Part shown: in pieces, positions 48,078 through 56,429 of the stretch | Layout of the letters: each line of letters opens with the position of its first letter | Numbering within the stretch: the stretch's first letter is position 1 | Source: Phycisphaerae bacterium | Lineage (GTDB): Bacteria > Planctomycetota > Phycisphaerae > UBA1845 > Fen-1342 | Assembly: GCA_017999985.1 (NCBI GenBank) | Contig: JAGNKU010000015.1 | Span: forward strand, 56,060 to 120,059 | Length of the DNA: 64,000 bases | Direction of reading: 5' to 3' | The notes under the pieces: generated by a model | What the model was told of the DNA's origin: nothing | What the model saw: only the letters and a program-made list of their open reading frames with translations | Database searches by the model: none | Made by a program: the position numbers and the translations under genes

Positions 48078-49493
48078 TCACGGCGACGCGGGACTCTGGT
48101 CTTCGGGCGCGGCTGGCGTTTCGCCCTCGCGCGCGAAACCCTCGTGCGGCGGCTGAGCGGGGGCTTGGCTGTCCCCCGCGGGTGGTGCGGGCTCGGGCGC
48201 CCGCCGATCCGCTAGCACGATGTGGTTCTTGCCGCCGCGCTTGGCGGCCAGCAAGGCGGCATCGGCCGCGCGCAGGATTTCCGCACGCTCCTTGCCGTCC
48301 CAGGGGAAACACGCGAGGCCGCCGCTGATCGTCACGGGGCCGGGCGCACCGGGGCCGAGGCACTTGAAGGAATGCTGGCGGATCACGGCCTGGAACCGTT
48401 CGGCCAGCGCGAGCGGGTCGGTGGGGTGCTGCGAGCCCGGCACGCGCGGCTGCTCGGCGTCCCACAAAACGACCGCGAACTCGTCGCCGCCGTAGCGGGC
48501 CACGAGGTCTTCTTCGCGCGAGCAGCGCGTCAGGAGCTGCGCCACCTCGGTGATCAGCGCATCGCCCGTGTCATGCCCGTACGCATCGTTGTAGGACTTG
48601 AAGTCGTCGATGTCGAAGAGCACGACGGTGACGCGCAGCCGTTCGGCGGCCGCCCGCGCGAGCAGCTTGTCGAGCGCCAGCTCGAAGTAACGCCGGTTGC
48701 GCAGTCCGCTGAGATCGTCGCGCCAGGCGAGCTCCTGCCAGTGGGCCTGCTCGCGCGCCTGGGCGACGATCGTCTCGATCAAACGCACGTAGTCGGCCAG
48801 GCGGCTCGCGTCGGCGGTGCTGTAGGTCCCATGCGGACGCGCCCCGAGCGCGACGCTGCCGACGGTGGTGTCCTGCTGGTGGATGGGTTCCTGGAGCACC
48901 GGCATGCCGGCCGCACCGTCACTGGCAATCAGGTCGTCGACGTGGATCGTGACCGATTCGGCATCGAACACGCGCCGAAGCATGGTCGCGAGACGGTCGA
49001 GCGTCGCCTGCAAGCCCTCGCCCAGGTGCTTGAGGACCTCGCTGAGCTGGACGATTTCCTGCACAGAAGGGGTCGACGGACTGGGCACGGGCAGCGGTCG
49101 CGCCGTGGTGGCCAGGCCGAGCGCCGTGGCCAGGTCCGCGGGAGTGAGCGGCTCGAGCACGTAATCGTCGGCGCCGGCCTGGAGCGCGGCGCGGGCGCGG
49201 GGTTCCTCGGCGGCGGGGCAGGTGACGACGATGCGCAGCTGGGGCGAAAGCTCGCGGAGACTGGAAATGGCCCGCAGCGCGCCGCGCCCCGCGGCCAGCG
49301 ACAGAACGACGCCGTCGAACTGCGCGTGGCCGGCGGTCCACACGCCGCTGAGCAGCGCCTCGGTGGCGACACTGCGGCAGCGCGGGAGGGCCTGGCTGAC
49401 GGCACTGCTCAGCGCAGGGCTGCCGATGACCAGGATCTGTGCATTGGCACGCATCTCCGCGGCTTCCTTGGACCACTCCGAGTGGCGAATCAC
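48078..49493 (-). CDS. Diguanylate cyclase with degenerate receiver domain
   Basis: 471 residues from a GTG at 49493 (ATG at 49454 possible). N-terminal receiver-like fold (about 18-130) lacking the usual signalling residues: the conserved Lys position reads YVLEPLTP with Glu, and the DD pair is absent. Then a coiled/GAF-like segment, and a GGDEF domain (about 260-420) with LFDIDDFKSYNDAYGHDTGD, intact ARYGGDEFAVVL and an inhibitory-site REED five residues before GGDEF. So it should make c-di-GMP with product inhibition; the phosphorylation input seems lost. Pro-rich tail. Eight bases after the upstream gene. Confidence 0.9.
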   Translation of the reverse strand: MIRHSEWSKEAAEMRANAQILVIGSPALSSAVSQALPRCRSVATEALLSGVWTAGHAQFDGVVLSLAAGRGALRAISSLRELSPQLRIVVTCPAAEEPRARAALQAGADDYVLEPLTPADLATALGLATTARPLPVPSPSTPSVQEIVQLSEVLKHLGEGLQATLDRLATMLRRVFDAESVTIHVDDLIASDGAAGMPVLQEPIHQQDTTVGSVALGARPHGTYSTADASRLADYVRLIETIVAQAREQAHWQELAWRDDLSGLRNRRYFELALDKLLARAAAERLRVTVVLFDIDDFKSYNDAYGHDTGDALITEVAQLLTRCSREEDLVARYGGDEFAVVLWDAEQPRVPGSQHPTDPLALAERFQAVIRQHSFKCLGPGAPGPVTISGGLACFPWDGKERAEILRAADAALLAAKRGGKNHIVLADRRAPEPAPPAGDSQAPAQPPHEGFAREGETPAAPEDQSPASP

Positions 49494-49500
49494 CGCTGCA

Positions 49501-50079
49501 CTACCCCTCTTCGGACGTGTCCAGCAAGGCAGACAATTCTTCTGGCGTCAGGATGGAGGTCGGAGCATCGGTGCGAGGCATTGCGCGGCCGGGGCGCACC
49601 AGCGCGGGCCGCGCGCCGGCGGCCGCACTTTCCGCCGGTGCGGGACGTGCCGGCGGCAGTTCCGGCTGCGCCGGGTACAGCGTTACGGGGGCCAACTCGG
49701 CACACAGGCGGCGGACCAGATCCGTGGGCGACGCGGCCAGCAGGCGCTGCACCGCCACGTCGCCACGGCAGGTCAGCACCAGGGGCAGCAGGTCGAACAG
49801 CGGCGTCTCGCGGTCCGCGCTGTAGACGACGATCGGCGTGCGTGACCAGGTTTGGCGGACATACGAGACGATGTTGAACTCGTCCGCCGCGACCCAGTCG
49901 GCACCGACCAGGACCAGGTCTGGTATGTCCTCGTAATGCTTGAGCAGGTGAACGCACGCGGCATACACGTCCGCGAAGGGGAGCGTCTGCGCGCCGTGTC
50001 GCAGAAGCCAGGCGTCGATCAGCTCGACCAATGCGCGCTGACCAGTGCGGATGTGAATCGCGCTGCGGACCTCAAGCAC
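49501..50079 (-). CDS. Receiver-like hypothetical protein, operon partner of the cyclase
   Basis: 192 residues from a GTG at 50079 that follows AAAGGAAA; an upstream GTG at 50127 lies at or before the predicted transcription start and is rejected. The fold looks like a truncated receiver domain (HLLKHYEDIPDLVLVGADW, WSRTPIVVYSADRETPLFDLLPLVL) followed by a Pro/Ala-rich linker and a short acidic tail. No phosphoacceptor set is recognised. Probably acts with the diguanylate cyclase downstream. Confidence 0.68.
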   Translation of the reverse strand: MLEVRSAIHIRTGQRALVELIDAWLLRHGAQTLPFADVYAACVHLLKHYEDIPDLVLVGADWVAADEFNIVSYVRQTWSRTPIVVYSADRETPLFDLLPLVLTCRGDVAVQRLLAASPTDLVRRLCAELAPVTLYPAQPELPPARPAPAESAAAGARPALVRPGRAMPRTDAPTSILTPEELSALLDTSEEG

Positions 50080-50130
50080 GCATGTTTCCTTTGGAACGCC
50101 GCTCGAAACTTCCCACCATCCTCTCACGAT

Positions 50131-50160
50131 ATACTACTCGGCGACGTAGCGCGATGTCAA
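50131..50160 (-). promoter_or_regulatory. Promoter of the receiver-like/diguanylate cyclase pair
   Basis: On the minus strand TTGACA (50160-50155), 18-nt spacer, TAGTAT (50136-50131); expected start about 50124. Confidence 0.6.
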
Positions 50161-50350
50161 AACGGGCCTGGTCGCGGCGCGGCGGCGGGCGGCTGCCGAT
50201 CGCGCAAGCGCAACGGGGCGGGCAGGTTAGTACGCGGCGGCCACGGCGGCCGCCGCGCTCTATCGGACGCGGCGCGCGGCGGTTGCCCCGGGGCGTTGGC
50301 GCTCGGATCCGGTGTGGACCTGCGCGTCCGGAATAACGTCGCCGGCGGTT

Positions 50351-51868
50351 CTAGAAGGGGGTGCCGTGCGAATCCGCGGGGGTGTAGTCCACGCCGTGGC
50401 CGGGCATGTGATTGTCGAACCGCGTGTAGCTCTTGTTCCAGTGCAGCTTGATCGTGTCGACGGGGCCGTTGCGCTGCTTGGCGATGATCAGCTCGGCGGT
50501 AGCGTCGTCGAGGTCGTCCGCCGCGGGGCCGGCGTCATTCTCATCGCCGAGCCGGACACGGGCCTGGCCGGTCTGGTAGTAGGCCTCGCGGTGCAGGAGG
50601 GCGACGACGTCGGCGTCCTGCTCGATGGCGCCGGACTCGCGGAGGTCGCTCATGCGCGGGCGGTTGCCGCGGCGGGTCTTGTCCTCCGGGCTGCGGTTGA
50701 GCTGGGCCATGGCGATCACCGGGACCTTGAGATCCTTGGCGAGGGCCTTGAGGCCGCGGGAGACGGTGGCGACCTCGACCTGGCGGCTCTCGGACTTGGG
50801 GGCGCGCATGAGCTGCAGGTAATCGACGAAGATCGCGCGGAGGTCCTTGTGATGGCGCAGGGCCATGCGCGCCCGCGCGCGCAGCTCAAGGATCGTCAAG
50901 TCCGACGTGTCGTCGACCAGCAGTGGGGCGCCGCTGAGGTCGCTGGCGACCTGCTGAAGGCGTTGGAGGTCGGCGGCGGAGTGGCGGCCGCGGCGCAACG
51001 CGTGCGAATCGACCCGCGCCCGGCTGCACAGGATGCGCTGGGCGACCTGCTGGCGGCTCATTTCGAGCGAGAAGAACAGCGTCGGCTGCTGCTCGACGAT
51101 GGCGAGATGCTCCGCCATGTTGAGGCCCAGCGCCGTTTTGCCCATCGAGGGCCGCCCGGCAATGATGATCAGTTCGCCGGGTTGCCAGCCGCAGGTCAGC
51201 TCGTCGAGTTCGGTGAAGCCGGTGGGCGCGCCGGTCAGTGCGTCCTTGCCGCGGCGCTCGATGGTGCGGAAAGCCTCCTGGATGAGATCGTTGAGCAACT
51301 GCGCTTCACCCGACACGCGCCGCTCGGTGACGCCGAAGATCTCCTTCTCGGCGTAGTCGAGCACTTCGCGGGCGATCTGGTCGTTGTCGAGGGCTTTCTC
51401 GGTGACGCGGTGGGCGGCGCCGACGAGCTGGCGCAGGAGGTACTTGTCGTAGACGATGCCGGCGTAATGGGTGGCGCGCAGGGCGGAAGGCACGGCGTTG
51501 AGCAGCCCGCCGAGGAAGTCGAACTTGCCGAGGGATTCCCACAGGCCGCCCCGGACCAGTTCGTCCTTGATGACGACGCCGTCGATGGGCCGGTCCTCGA
51601 CGAAGAGCTTGACCAGGACCTCGTAGAGCCGCTGGTGCTTCTCGAGTTTGAAGGCGTGCGCGCCGGCCTCGCGGAGGGTGTTGATCACCTCGCCGATCGC
51701 CTCCCGCTCGAGGAGCATCGCGCCGAGCACGGCGCGCTCGGCTTCGATGTCCTGGGGCAGGAGGCGTTCGAGGGCGGGGCTGGGGCTAGCGGCCGTCCCC
51801 GTCGTCGTCGAGGTCGGCGGCGTCGGCGTCCCGGTCGTCGGTGTCTGCTGCGCCGGCGTCGCTGCCAT
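50351..51868 (-). CDS. dnaB: Replicative DNA helicase DnaB
   Basis: 505 residues. The ATG at 51868 has a strong AAGGAGG eight bases upstream; it lies inside the rplI 3' end, an 83-base overlap in another frame. N-terminal Thr/Pro-rich leader (30 residues), then the DnaB N domain LPQDIEAERAVLGAMLLE, the RecA-like domain with Walker A GRPSMGKTALGL, LFFSLEMSRQQVAQRIL, Walker B AIFVDYLQLM and SDLRESGAIEQDADVV. Loads as a hexamer to unwind the fork. Last gene of the ribosomal/replication operon. Confidence 0.95.
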   Translation of the reverse strand: MAATPAQQTPTTGTPTPPTSTTTGTAASPSPALERLLPQDIEAERAVLGAMLLEREAIGEVINTLREAGAHAFKLEKHQRLYEVLVKLFVEDRPIDGVVIKDELVRGGLWESLGKFDFLGGLLNAVPSALRATHYAGIVYDKYLLRQLVGAAHRVTEKALDNDQIAREVLDYAEKEIFGVTERRVSGEAQLLNDLIQEAFRTIERRGKDALTGAPTGFTELDELTCGWQPGELIIIAGRPSMGKTALGLNMAEHLAIVEQQPTLFFSLEMSRQQVAQRILCSRARVDSHALRRGRHSAADLQRLQQVASDLSGAPLLVDDTSDLTILELRARARMALRHHKDLRAIFVDYLQLMRAPKSESRQVEVATVSRGLKALAKDLKVPVIAMAQLNRSPEDKTRRGNRPRMSDLRESGAIEQDADVVALLHREAYYQTGQARVRLGDENDAGPAADDLDDATAELIIAKQRNGPVDTIKLHWNKSYTRFDNHMPGHGVDYTPADSHGTPF

Positions 51869-52322
51869 CGGGCGTGCCTCCTTCCCGCACGACCCAGACC
51901 TTGATCTCGGCGGTGATCTCGTCGGCGAACTCGAGCTTGACCATCCGAGTGTCGAGGGTGCGGATGTGCCCATCGAGCATAACGTGGTCCGGCCGCACCG
52001 GGAAGCCCTGGGCGTTCAAGGCCGCCGCGATGTCCTTCTCGCTGACCGAGCCGTACAGCGTGCCTTCCGGATTGGCGGCCGCCTCGATGGTCACCGACAC
52101 GTCCTTGAGCTGCTCCACGAGGTCGGCGTACTGCTTCAAGCGCAGGGCGCGTTCGGCCGCGGCAGCGCGGCGTTTGTCCTCGATGGCGCGGATGTTCTCC
52201 TCGGTCGGCTCCGTCGCCAGCCGCTGAGGCAACAGGTAGTTGCGCGCGTAACCAGCCTTGACCTCGACGACGTCGCCGAGGTGGCCGAGCTTTCGCACGT
52301 CTTGTAGCAAGAGCAAGCGCAT
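51786..52322 (-). CDS. rplI: 50S ribosomal protein L9
   Basis: 178 residues from the ATG at 52322. N-domain MRLLLLQDVRKLGHLGDVVEVKAGYARNYLLP is canonical, then the connecting helix and C-domain to about residue 150. The last 25 residues are an acidic Asp/Ala tail; its codons also encode the dnaB start region in another frame, which may explain its composition. Confidence 0.95.
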   Translation of the reverse strand: MRLLLLQDVRKLGHLGDVVEVKAGYARNYLLPQRLATEPTEENIRAIEDKRRAAAAERALRLKQYADLVEQLKDVSVTIEAAANPEGTLYGSVSEKDIAAALNAQGFPVRPDHVMLDGHIRTLDTRMVKLEFADEITAEIKVWVVREGGTPDGSDAGAADTDDRDADAADLDDDGDGR

Positions 52323-52351
52323 GCCTGAATTCTCCGTCCGGGGGTTGCAGA

Positions 52352-52612
52352 TCACGTCACGTAGGGCATCAGCGCCAGGAAGCGGGCGCGCTTCAGGGCA
52401 AGCGCCACCTTGCGCTGGCACTTGGCGTCCAGGCCGGTCCGCTTGCGCGAGAACAGCTTGCCCTGGGCGCTGGTCAGCCGCTGCAGCATGGCCACGTCCT
52501 TGTAGTCGATTTCCTCGGGCTTCAGCCGCGGCGCCCGGAACCGCGTCGATTCCGTGGTCCGCCGGGTCTTCCGCTTCCGGGGCTTCTGTTTCGGTAAGTA
52601 ACGAGCACTCAT
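52352..52612 (-). CDS. rpsR: 30S ribosomal protein S18
   Basis: 86 residues. Basic N-terminal [11 protein letters not shown] then the core [51 protein letters not shown], with the RTGL..K..R..A..IKRAR pattern of S18. 29 bases before rplI. Lacks the extra N-terminal zinc Cys pair. Confidence 0.95.
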   Translation of the reverse strand: MSARYLPKQKPRKRKTRRTTESTRFRAPRLKPEEIDYKDVAMLQRLTSAQGKLFSRKRTGLDAKCQRKVALALKRARFLALMPYVT

Positions 52613-52641
52613 CGCGGTTTCCTCTCTGTGCTGAGCGGGGT

Positions 52642-53106
52642 TCAGAACGGAATATCGTCACCGGCCGGCGGCAGCTCATCGGCTTCGGGCGGCCCGGCTG
52701 TGGGCCCGGAGTGCCCGCGGTCTTCCGGCGGGGCATTGCGCTCCTGGCTGGCGCCGGGCGCGCCCGGCTGGTCGCCGCGTCCGCCGACGAACTGGAAGTT
52801 GTCGACGATGACACGCAGCTTGGAGCGCTTCTGGCCGTCCTGGCCGGTCCAGCTTTCGAAACGCAGGTAGCCTTCGACGAGGAGCGTGCGGCCCTTGGTC
52901 ATGTACTGGTTGATGATCTCGCCGCCGCGCCCGAAGGCGGCCACGTCGACGAAACAGACTTCTTCCTTCTGGTTGCCGTCGCGGTCCTTCCACTTGCGGT
53001 TGGTGGCCAGGCCGAACTCACAGACCGCCATGTTGCTGGGCAGGTAGCGCAACTGCGGGTCGCGCGTCAGGTTGCCCATGAGGATGACTTTGTTGAAGCT
53101 GGCCAT
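52642..53106 (-). CDS. ssb: Single-stranded DNA-binding protein
   Basis: 154 residues from the ATG at 53106 (GGTGAG upstream). OB-fold: [76 protein letters not shown]. Gly/Pro-rich linker and the conserved acidic tip DDIPF that recruits partner proteins. Confidence 0.95.
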   Translation of the reverse strand: MASFNKVILMGNLTRDPQLRYLPSNMAVCEFGLATNRKWKDRDGNQKEEVCFVDVAAFGRGGEIINQYMTKGRTLLVEGYLRFESWTGQDGQKRSKLRVIVDNFQFVGGRGDQPGAPGASQERNAPPEDRGHSGPTAGPPEADELPPAGDDIPF

Positions 53107-53205
53107 GTTTCTCACCTGTCTCCGAAAGATCGCGGCGCGCTCGCCGGCACAACCGTCCAGCGCTCGCAGCCGCCATGAGCGCGACACTGCGACGCGGGGC
53201 GCCGG

Positions 53206-53679
53206 CTACGCCAGCTCCGGGTCCTCGGTCGCGACGGGGGCCTGCGCGGCGGGCTCGCGCACGCCTTCCTCACGCGGTCCGCCGCGCCGGTCATGGCCGC
53301 GCCGATCGTCATCATGCCGGCGGCCATCCCCGGCCAGCGGCATCAGCGGCGTGTCGACCGGGTGGGCGCGCAACTCGGCGAGGCGCTCCTCGGTCAGACC
53401 CTCGGCGCGCACGACCATCCCGCGCAGCAGCACTTCGCTGAGCTGGATGTCGCGCTCGAGGTCGCCGATACGCTCCGATGGGGCATCAATGTACGCCAGG
53501 ACGTACGTGCCGCGCTTGCGGCGCGCGATTTCGTAGGCGAGCTTGCGCTCGTCGAACTTCACGCACACCAGCAGCTCGGCGCCGATGCGCCCGCAGAGGC
53601 GCTTGACCTCTTCCTCGATGCCGGCCCAGTCACGGACGGCCGCGGTGTCAAACAGAAACATCACCTCGTAGCGTTTCAA
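53206..53679 (-). CDS. rpsF: 30S ribosomal protein S6
   Basis: 157 residues from a TTG at 53679, whose TTGA overlaps the pth stop and which follows GGAGA; this gives the normal S6 start LKRYEVMFLF. Core fold to about residue 100 (VKRLCGRIGAELLVCVKFDERKLAYEIARRKRGTYVLAYI, SEVLLRGMVVRAEGL). The tail is unusual: His/Asp/Arg-rich (RHDDDRRGHDRRGG) and about 50 residues long. Confidence 0.92.
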   Translation of the reverse strand: MKRYEVMFLFDTAAVRDWAGIEEEVKRLCGRIGAELLVCVKFDERKLAYEIARRKRGTYVLAYIDAPSERIGDLERDIQLSEVLLRGMVVRAEGLTEERLAELRAHPVDTPLMPLAGDGRRHDDDRRGHDRRGGPREEGVREPAAQAPVATEDPELA

Positions 53680-54305
53680 GATGGGTCTCCTTCCGACGGC
53701 GGGTCGCCCGGGCGCGGCCGGGGACGCGACTCCGCGTCTTGCTTGCGGTTGAATTCGTTCATGGCCGCGTCGAGGCCGCGGCGGAGCCAACACGCGACGG
53801 CGTCCGCGGCGCGCTGGACGGCGGCTTCGATCGCGGGCCGCTCGTCCGGCTCGAAACGGCTGAGCACATGATCGACGGTCGCGGCGCGCGCCACCTTCCC
53901 GATCCCGATGCGGATGCGCGGGAGCGTGTCGGTACCGAACTGCCGGATCACGTCGTCCATGCCTTTATGTCCGCCGGACGAGCCCGCGGCCCGCACACGC
54001 AGCTGGCCGACCGGCAGGTCCAGGTCGTCGTAAATGACCAGCACGGCTTCGGCCGGCAGCTTGTAGTAGCGCGCCGTGGCCGCCACGCTGCGCCCGCTGA
54101 GATTCATGTACGTCGCGGGCTTGAGCAGGAGCACGGTCTCGCCCTGTACCGTCGCCTCGCCGAGCAGCCCTTCGAAGTGTCGATCGTAGCGCGACACGTC
54201 GGCGCCCCAGCGCCGCGCCAGCTCGTCCAACACCAGGAATCCGATGTTGTGACGCGAGTCGGCGTAACGCGGGCCCGGGTTGCCCAGACCGGCGATCAGC
54301 TTCAC
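53676..54305 (-). CDS. pth: Peptidyl-tRNA hydrolase
   Basis: 209 residues. Recycles peptidyl-tRNA. Seen: AGLGNPGPRYADSRHNIGFLVLDELA with the catalytic His (about 21), KPATYMNLSGRSV with the tRNA-binding Asn, IYDDLDLPVGQLRVRAAGSSGGHKGMDDV with the catalytic Asp, and RIRIGIGK. Stop overlaps the rpsF start; rplY is two bases upstream. Confidence 0.95.
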   Translation of the reverse strand: MKLIAGLGNPGPRYADSRHNIGFLVLDELARRWGADVSRYDRHFEGLLGEATVQGETVLLLKPATYMNLSGRSVAATARYYKLPAEAVLVIYDDLDLPVGQLRVRAAGSSGGHKGMDDVIRQFGTDTLPRIRIGIGKVARAATVDHVLSRFEPDERPAIEAAVQRAADAVACWLRRGLDAAMNEFNRKQDAESRPRPRPGDPPSEGDPS

Positions 54306-54307
54306 GG

Positions 54308-54958
54308 CTACTCTCCGGCTTCACCTTCCGCTTCCTCCTTCAGACCCTTGCCGATGACCTCCGGCTCGGCCGCACCCTCGGCGGCCGCCTCACCCAGCTC
54401 CTCGGCGGTCGTGCCGCGCGGCGGATGCACGACGGCGACGATGTCGTCGGGGTTGTTGAGCACCTTCACGCCGGGGGGCACCTCGAGCTCGCGGACTTTC
54501 AGCATCTCGTTGAGGCCGAGGTGATCCACCTTGACGCGGATGCCCTCGGGGATGTTCCGCAGCTCGCACTCGACGTCGAGCTCGGTGAGCACCGACACCA
54601 GCGTGCCGCCTTCGGCCGTGCCCTTGGGGCGGCCGCGCAGCTCGATCGCCACCTTGACCTGGACCCGCTCGGTCACGTCCACGCGCATCAGGTCGACGTG
54701 GATCGGCGTCTGCTGCAGGTGGTCGTACTGAATGGCCTTGATCAGGTACTGCTGCTCGTGGTCGCCCAGGCGCAGCTTGACGACGTGCTGCATGTGCTGG
54801 AGCGCGATCTGCGTGTCGTGCAGCGAGAGCGACACCAGCTCATTGGCTTGGCCGTGGCCGTAGATCACGGCCGGGATCAGCCCCTGCTCCCGCAGCCGTT
54901 TGTTGCCGTGGTGGCCCAGGGGCTTCCGCGTTTCGCCTTGAATCGTTGCGATGTCCAT
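54308..54958 (-). CDS. rplY: 50S ribosomal protein L25 (Ctc/TL5 form)
   Basis: 216 residues from the ATG at 54958 (GGAGTCAGAGG upstream). Long form with the 5S rRNA-binding N-domain (GNKRLREQGLIPAVIYGHGQ, YLIKAIQYDHLQQTPIHVDLMRVD) and the C-terminal TL5 domain (VAIELRGRPKGTAEGGTLVSVLTELDVECELRNIPEGIRVKVDHLGLNEMLKVREL). Acidic tail. Between prs and pth, the common arrangement. Confidence 0.94.
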   Translation of the reverse strand: MDIATIQGETRKPLGHHGNKRLREQGLIPAVIYGHGQANELVSLSLHDTQIALQHMQHVVKLRLGDHEQQYLIKAIQYDHLQQTPIHVDLMRVDVTERVQVKVAIELRGRPKGTAEGGTLVSVLTELDVECELRNIPEGIRVKVDHLGLNEMLKVRELEVPPGVKVLNNPDDIVAVVHPPRGTTAEELGEAAAEGAAEPEVIGKGLKEEAEGEAGE

Positions 54959-55017
54959 CCTCTGACTCCAGGTTCGCCGGGCCGCCGCCACCCGCAGGGC
55001 GGCGGACGGCGTCGACC

Positions 55018-55962
55018 TCACTTCATGAACAAGCTGCTCACCGACTCGTTGCGGTGAATCCTGCGTATCGCCTCACCCATCAGCTCACTGACGGTCAGGA
55101 CGGTCAATTGGGGCAAGCGGGCGACCACCGCCGGAGACAACGGGATCGTGTCCGTGACGGCGAGATGGTCGAACTGGGCTTCGGCGAGTCGCTCGACGGC
55201 CGGCCCGCAGAGCACGCCGTGCGTTGCCGCCACGATCACCTGCCGGGCGCCGTGCCTGCGCACGAGTTCGCCCGCCCGCACGACGGTGCCGGCGGTGGCA
55301 ATGATGTCGTCGACCATCAGCACGGCCTTGTCGTGTACGTCGCCGATGATGGCCATGGTCTTGATTTCGGAGCCGCTGACCCGGCGCTTGTCGATGATCG
55401 CCAGCTCGCCGCCCAGCCGGTTGGCGTAGACCCGGGCGCGCTTGACGTTGCCGACGTCGGGGCTGACCAGCGTCGGTGGGCCGGAGCCGAGCGAGTGGAA
55501 ATAGGCGGAGAACACGGGCTCGGCCGAGAGGTTGTCCACCGGAATGTCGAAGAAGCCCTGGATCTGGGCGGCGTGCAGATCGAGCGTGAGGACGCGGTCG
55601 GCGCCGGCGGTCGTCAGCAGGTTCGCGACCAGCTTGGCCGTGATGGGCACGCGGCCCTCGTCCTTGCGGTCCTGCCGGGCGTAGCCGAAGTACGGGATCA
55701 CGGCCGTGATGCGCTTGGCCGACGCGCGTTTCAGGCAGTCGATGAAGATAAGCAGCTCAACCAGGTGCGTGTTCGCCGGCGGGCAGGTCGACTGGACGAT
55801 GAATGCATCACAGCCGCGCACATCGTCGAGCAGCTTCAGCGAAATCTCGCCGTCCGGGAAGTCGTCGAGCTGCACGCGGCCGAGCGGATAGCCGAGGTAC
55901 TGCGAGATCTTCTCCGCGAGGGCACGATTGCTGCGACCGGCGTAGATGCGCAGATCTGTCAT
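55018..55962 (-). CDS. prs: Ribose-phosphate pyrophosphokinase (PRPP synthetase)
   Basis: 314 residues. Makes PRPP for purine, pyrimidine and histidine synthesis. Seen: FPDGEISLKL, IPYFGYARQDRKD (ATP site), TLDLHAAQIQGFF, and the PRPP loop VMVDDIIATAGTV. Start ATG with CCGGAG upstream. First protein gene of the operon that runs to dnaB; it lies 183 bases after tRNA-Gln on the same strand. Confidence 0.95.
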   Translation of the reverse strand: MTDLRIYAGRSNRALAEKISQYLGYPLGRVQLDDFPDGEISLKLLDDVRGCDAFIVQSTCPPANTHLVELLIFIDCLKRASAKRITAVIPYFGYARQDRKDEGRVPITAKLVANLLTTAGADRVLTLDLHAAQIQGFFDIPVDNLSAEPVFSAYFHSLGSGPPTLVSPDVGNVKRARVYANRLGGELAIIDKRRVSGSEIKTMAIIGDVHDKAVLMVDDIIATAGTVVRAGELVRRHGARQVIVAATHGVLCGPAVERLAEAQFDHLAVTDTIPLSPAVVARLPQLTVLTVSELMGEAIRRIHRNESVSSLFMK

Positions 55963-56145
55963 GCGAGCACTCCGGGAAACGCCGGGCCCGGCGCCCGCGC
56001 CGTTCTTCGCGGCGTGCCGGAGTGGCAGCGCGGCGCATCCGGGGCGGCGGCGAGAGACTCGGCAACAATCCGCAAGGCGTCCATCAACGGCTCCGACGGA
56101 AGTTCGGGAGGCGGCCGAACCGCGCCCGCGGGTTCCGTCAAAAAG

Positions 56146-56217
56146 CTACCCGGCCTGGACTCGAACCAGGAATGCCAGGACCAAAACCTGGTGTGTTACC
56201 AATTACACCACCGGGTA
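56146..56217 (-). tRNA. tRNA-Gln (anticodon UUG)
   Basis: 72-nt cloverleaf read on the minus strand: acceptor TACCCGG/CCGGGTA, D arm GTGTAATTGGTAACAC, anticodon stem CCAGG/CCTGG with loop TTTTGGT (anticodon TTG), T arm CCTGG-TTCGAGT-CCAGG, discriminator G. CCA is not encoded; CTTTTT follows at once, which could allow partial termination before prs. Confidence 0.95.
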
Positions 56218-56399
56218 ACGGGACGATCGGTTCCGTTTTCCGATGCCCGCTTCGCCGCCTGGGTCTCGAAAGCACGGTCGTGGACCCGCTCGGAAGCCTG
56301 AACCGCCGGCCGTGTTCTCGGCGGCCCACTGCGGCGTTTGCCGCGTGCCCCGTGCGAGCGGGCAGAAACCTCCGGCCGCGGCGACAGCCGGAATTCGGT

Positions 56400-56429
56400 A
56401 CTCTACCGGGGGATAGGCCGGTGTGTCAA
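56400..56429 (-). promoter_or_regulatory. Promoter of tRNA-Gln and probably the prs operon
   Basis: On the minus strand TTGACA (56429-56424), 18-nt spacer, TAGAGT (56405-56400). The -35 box contains the TGA stop of the upstream lipoprotein gene. The leader before the tRNA would be about 175 nt. Confidence 0.55.
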
